This document shows positions 61,201 through 64,000 of a stretch of DNA of 64,000 nt, piece after piece. The stretch spans positions 27,742-91,741 of the forward strand of contig CAJNOL010000947.1 of the NCBI GenBank assembly GCA_905250125.1. The letters run 5' to 3'. Numbering within the stretch: position 1 is the stretch's first letter; every line of letters starts with the position of its first letter. The stretch comes from Rotaria sordida. Lineage: Eukaryota > Rotifera > Eurotatoria > Philodinida > Philodinidae. The translations under genes were made by a program, and so were the position numbers. The notes below the pieces were generated by a model that was given only the letters and a program-made list of their open reading frames with translations, was not told the origin of the DNA and did no database searches.

Positions 61201-64000
61201 AAAAACAACTTATGAACCATCACGAGAACATATTGAATTAGAAAAAATTCGTGAAGATAATCATCGTCGTGGTTTAAATAAATTAGATGAAACACGTACA
61301 TTAAATTGTCATTTTTTACAAACAGAAAAATCATCTAAAACACAAAAAAAATTAAGAAAAATAATTGAAGAACGTGATAAAAATCTTCGTTTTGATCATT
61401 TTCGTGCAAATCCACCACCAAAAACTGAAGTAAGTACAAAAAACTTTCATTTAAATTTATTTTTACTTTTTTTTTAATTATTATTATTATTATTAGACAA
61501 ATAAAATTCCAGTTAAATTAAATGTTGCTACGATATTAAAAGAAAGTCAATTGTATAAAAAACAAGAAGATGATGTTCGTCGACGTTTAATGGATTTTGA
61601 AGCTGGTGGAAAAGATGCACAAGAATTCTTTCAATGGCAACAAACAATGCAAAAACAAGATTATGATGAACAAATGAATATAATTGAACGAAAAAGATTA
61701 GAAGGAAAAATGAGTTATGAAGAGGCTATACTTGCACGACAACGTTTAGTAGATGAAAATCGACGTTTAGCTGATGAATTAAAACGTCAAACACAAGAAG
61801 CTATTGAAAATCATGTTAAAGAAAAAGTTAAAGAAGAACAACGAATGAAGTGAAAAAAATGAATTTTATTTCTAATGAATAATTTGTTTTTTTATAGACA
61901 ATTAATTGATGAAGTTGTTAATGGAAGAGAAAATGCAAAACTTGCTCAACAAAAACTTCAACAATATAAAGCTGACTTTGTTAAACAATATAAAGAAGAA
62001 TATAAACAATTAATGAAACAAGCTCTTGAAGAGGTTGGTATTAATGTTTTTTGATATTCATTTAATATAGTAATATATTTGTTTCAAAGGGAAAAATCCG
62101 TACCTCAAGATTTAAGTATCAGTAAAGTATTCGAACTTTGAAGAATATATATAGAATAAACTTAAGCTAAAATGCTCATGACACAAGTTGACAGTATAGA
62201 GGTATGAGTAAAAACTACGGATACTGCCAAAGCTACAAAAAAAGGATAGAGTTCGAGACGAATACCATACGGACATCCATTCTAGGCTAGGGACGTGCAG
62301 TTTCAATAAACATTTTACCTAAAACTTACATTGACGATCACTGATATACCTGACATATCCATACTGTATGGATGTATCAATGCTTTAGTAAACATCGATC
62401 CAGTGTAGTCAGTATTTTCACAGAAACTGCATACTCCTATTATAGATTGTGCTGTTTGTTCTGAGCTGAAATATAACCTTTCTTGTGAATACGGACACTC
62501 ATCATTACCTTGATATTTGTAAAATATCGTGTATATTAAAAAAACAAAATGATCATAAGTGTTCATATGATATTTGTTTCGAACTCAATCTTTTTCTGCA
62601 ACTTTGCCGGTATTTGCAGGTTTTACAGGTACTCTGATAGTAGAGTAGACTGGTCTGTCTGAAACTTACACTTTCATTGTACATCCTCTGTGATATACTA
62701 AGAGCAAAAAAATTAATAAGACACGCCGGTAACGACCAGTCTGCCGATAGATCGGCCGGTAACCGGTATTGGTTCCATCTCTACTTCTCGAGAATAGCTT
62801 TGGCATATCTTTGGAGTACGTTAAAGTATTCGGGTTTTCTCCTTGGTATTGTAATATGGAATAAGAAAAATTCTGTTTGTATTGAATTTTAAGTTTTCAA
62901 AAATTGAAAAATGATTAACAAGACATTCGAAAAAAAAGCAAGTAACCTGTCATTACAATATTTCCAGTGTTCAGTGGAAACTATAGGAAAATAAATCTAG
63001 TTTTGACATTTAACGTCGGAAAACAAATAATTTGAATGTTGTATTTGCACGGAATAGTACCTATACAAGTTTTACTTTTTGAAAAGATGCTTTTCAAATA
63101 TTTACATCGATCGATATTTCTAACTAATACAAATATAGAAACGAAAATCATTATAACTAAATGAGGATTCCAAAAATTAATTCTAAATGATACAAATCCT
63201 TTTTCAAGATCTTAACATGATAATAAAACAAAAAGAAATTCATTCTATGACATAAGCAGATCTCTGTAAAATTTGTTGTTGTGAAGTAATTTTATGGAAT
63301 CGGATTTTGTTGAACGTTTCATCATAGACATAGTTTGTGATATAGTCTATCCTGAAATTCTTTGACTTTTCCGCCGTAACATTACAGAGCTATTTGTAAA
63401 AAATATCCAATCTTTATAAAGAATCAAAGTCATATCGAAGATTTTCATGTCCCGCTTTATCTGATTTTGCTCATATAGTCAAATGGCGTTTAGAACCATA
63501 ATGCGACCTATGTTAGATGATCAAAAGTTATGAAATATTCACAACTTATCTTTGAATATCCTTTAAAACTGTTTTTTTTCTATTTCTATTAGGCTGAAGC
63601 AGAAATGCGACAACGTGCTGAATTAATTCAACAAATTCGTGTTCTTGAATCAGTTCCAATTGATCGATGGAAACCAGTTGATTTAACATCGATTGCTGGA
63701 CATGGTGTACACGATGAAATGTCCATAGCTGAATTACGTGAACGTCTTGAATTAATTAAACTTGAACGAGAAAAAGAACGAGAATCACGACGTGATCATA
63801 TAGTTAAAGATAAACAAGTCAAAGAACAAATGATTACAAATACAGTACAAAATATAGTTAAATATCGAAATGAATTAACTACACAAACAGCTAAAAAGTA
63901 AAATAAAAAAATTAATTTTATTTTAATTAAATATGTTTCTTTCTTTCTTTTTGTTGCTAATCATTAGGAAACAACGACAAGCAAGTGCACCATCAACATT
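58267..64000 (+). CDS. CFAP99: Cilia- and flagella-associated protein 99, 3'-truncated by window end
   Basis: Exons 58267-58386, 58443-58578, 58642-58736, 60761-60870, 60951-61098, 61169-61429, 61497-61849, 61898-62033, 63593-63897, 63968-64000 and beyond; phases agree throughout, about 565 residues seen. An N-terminal helical domain (YLIFFQLDTVGF, MYQFLKFLIN) is followed by the Pro-rich signature KIQPFNLTAPKAR-VPIPK, then a long charged coiled coil (DAQEFFQWQQTMQKQDYDEQ, GKMSYEEAILARQRLVDENR, RVLESVP-type helices) and VDLTSIAGHGVHDEMSIAELRERL. These blocks match recalled vertebrate CFAP99. It is an axonemal protein of unknown detailed role. Two introns are long (2.02 and 1.56 kb) and hold repeats. 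Several donors depart from GTA/GTR (GTTTGA, GTTCGA, GTTGGT). The start is the first ATG that fits the human N-terminus. Confidence 0.9.
58737..60760. other. Long CFAP99 intron (2.02 kb)
   Basis: Holds the 42-bp tandem repeat at about 58940-59110. The remaining 1.6 kb is AT-rich without a recognised gene. A less AT-rich patch at 60485-60700 is possibly a repeat fragment. Confidence 0.45.
58940..59115 (+). repeat. 42-bp tandem repeat (four units)
   Basis: The core CGGGTACAAAA recurs at 58957, 58999, 59041 and 59083, exactly 42 bp apart, followed each time by a TTGTTCTG-like block. The period is 14 codons, so frames stay open across it on both strands and yield repetitive peptides (GYKKLL...), but these lie in an intron and are not supported as genes. 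Confidence 0.8.
62034..63592. other. Long CFAP99 intron (1.56 kb)
   Basis: Contains a probable small hAT-like element (62288-62783). The rest is AT-rich with no gene recognised. Confidence 0.45.
62288..62783. mobile_element. Possible non-autonomous hAT-like element
   Basis: The left end TAGGGACGTGCAGTTTCAATA and the inverted right end TAGAGATGGAACCAATACCG are similar short terminal inverted repeats of the TAGRGAYG type. The right half contains GGCCGGTAACCGG. About 496 bp, no transposase, no clear 8-bp target duplication. Confidence 0.35.

Noticed and set aside
1-64000. CRISPR array, operon or bacterial features
   Set aside because: No spaced identical repeats with unique spacers; spliced genes show a eukaryotic genome.

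Overview
The window comes from an animal with motile cilia. Its genes are AT-rich and spliced with GT-AG introns, most of them only 50-105 bp, and they include an axonemal dynein heavy chain, a CFAP99 homologue, an R-SMAD and a SUEL-lectin receptor. Together with an IFITM/CD225-type remnant, a jockey-like LINE and many small foldback elements, this fits a bdelloid rotifer (Adineta/Rotaria type). That assignment is an inference from gene style, not a proof. All intact genes use the standard genetic code.

Layout. 1-12.2 kb is gene-poor: a decayed non-LTR retrotransposon (about 2.03-4.32 kb, + strand), a 492-bp foldback element whose arms carry 30-bp repeats (7115-7606), a degenerate dispersed repeat pair, and otherwise nothing recognised. 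12.2-14.1 kb (+) is a two-exon beta-1,4-galactosyltransferase-family gene whose only intron is almost entirely one foldback element. 14.75-15.08 kb (-) is a CD225/IFITM-like pseudogene with two in-frame stops. 16.5-42.45 kb (-) is a complete 37-exon DNAH2 gene, reconstructed exon by exon; the exons total 13,773 nt (4,590 aa) and stay in frame. 42.5-51.1 kb is a long non-coding gap. 51.1-52.95 kb (-) is a five-exon R-SMAD with a very short linker. 53.56-57.93 kb (-) is an eight-exon single-pass receptor with two SUEL lectin domains and a CUB-like domain. 58.27 kb to the window end (+) is CFAP99, 3'-truncated by the window edge.

How the genes relate. DNAH2 (inner-arm dynein f/I1 heavy chain) and CFAP99 are both motile-cilium proteins. 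CFAP99 and the SUEL/CUB receptor are divergent, with starts 335 bp apart, and an X-box-like palindrome lies 45 bp before the CFAP99 start codon. The SMAD would transduce TGF-beta/BMP-type signals, and the galactosyltransferase would act in the Golgi.

Main unusual signal. At least seven foldback (long inverted-repeat) DNA elements from several families lie in the window, six of them inside introns. In several cases, subtracting the element leaves roughly an ordinary short intron, so insertion of hairpin elements explains several of the long introns while the exons remain clean.
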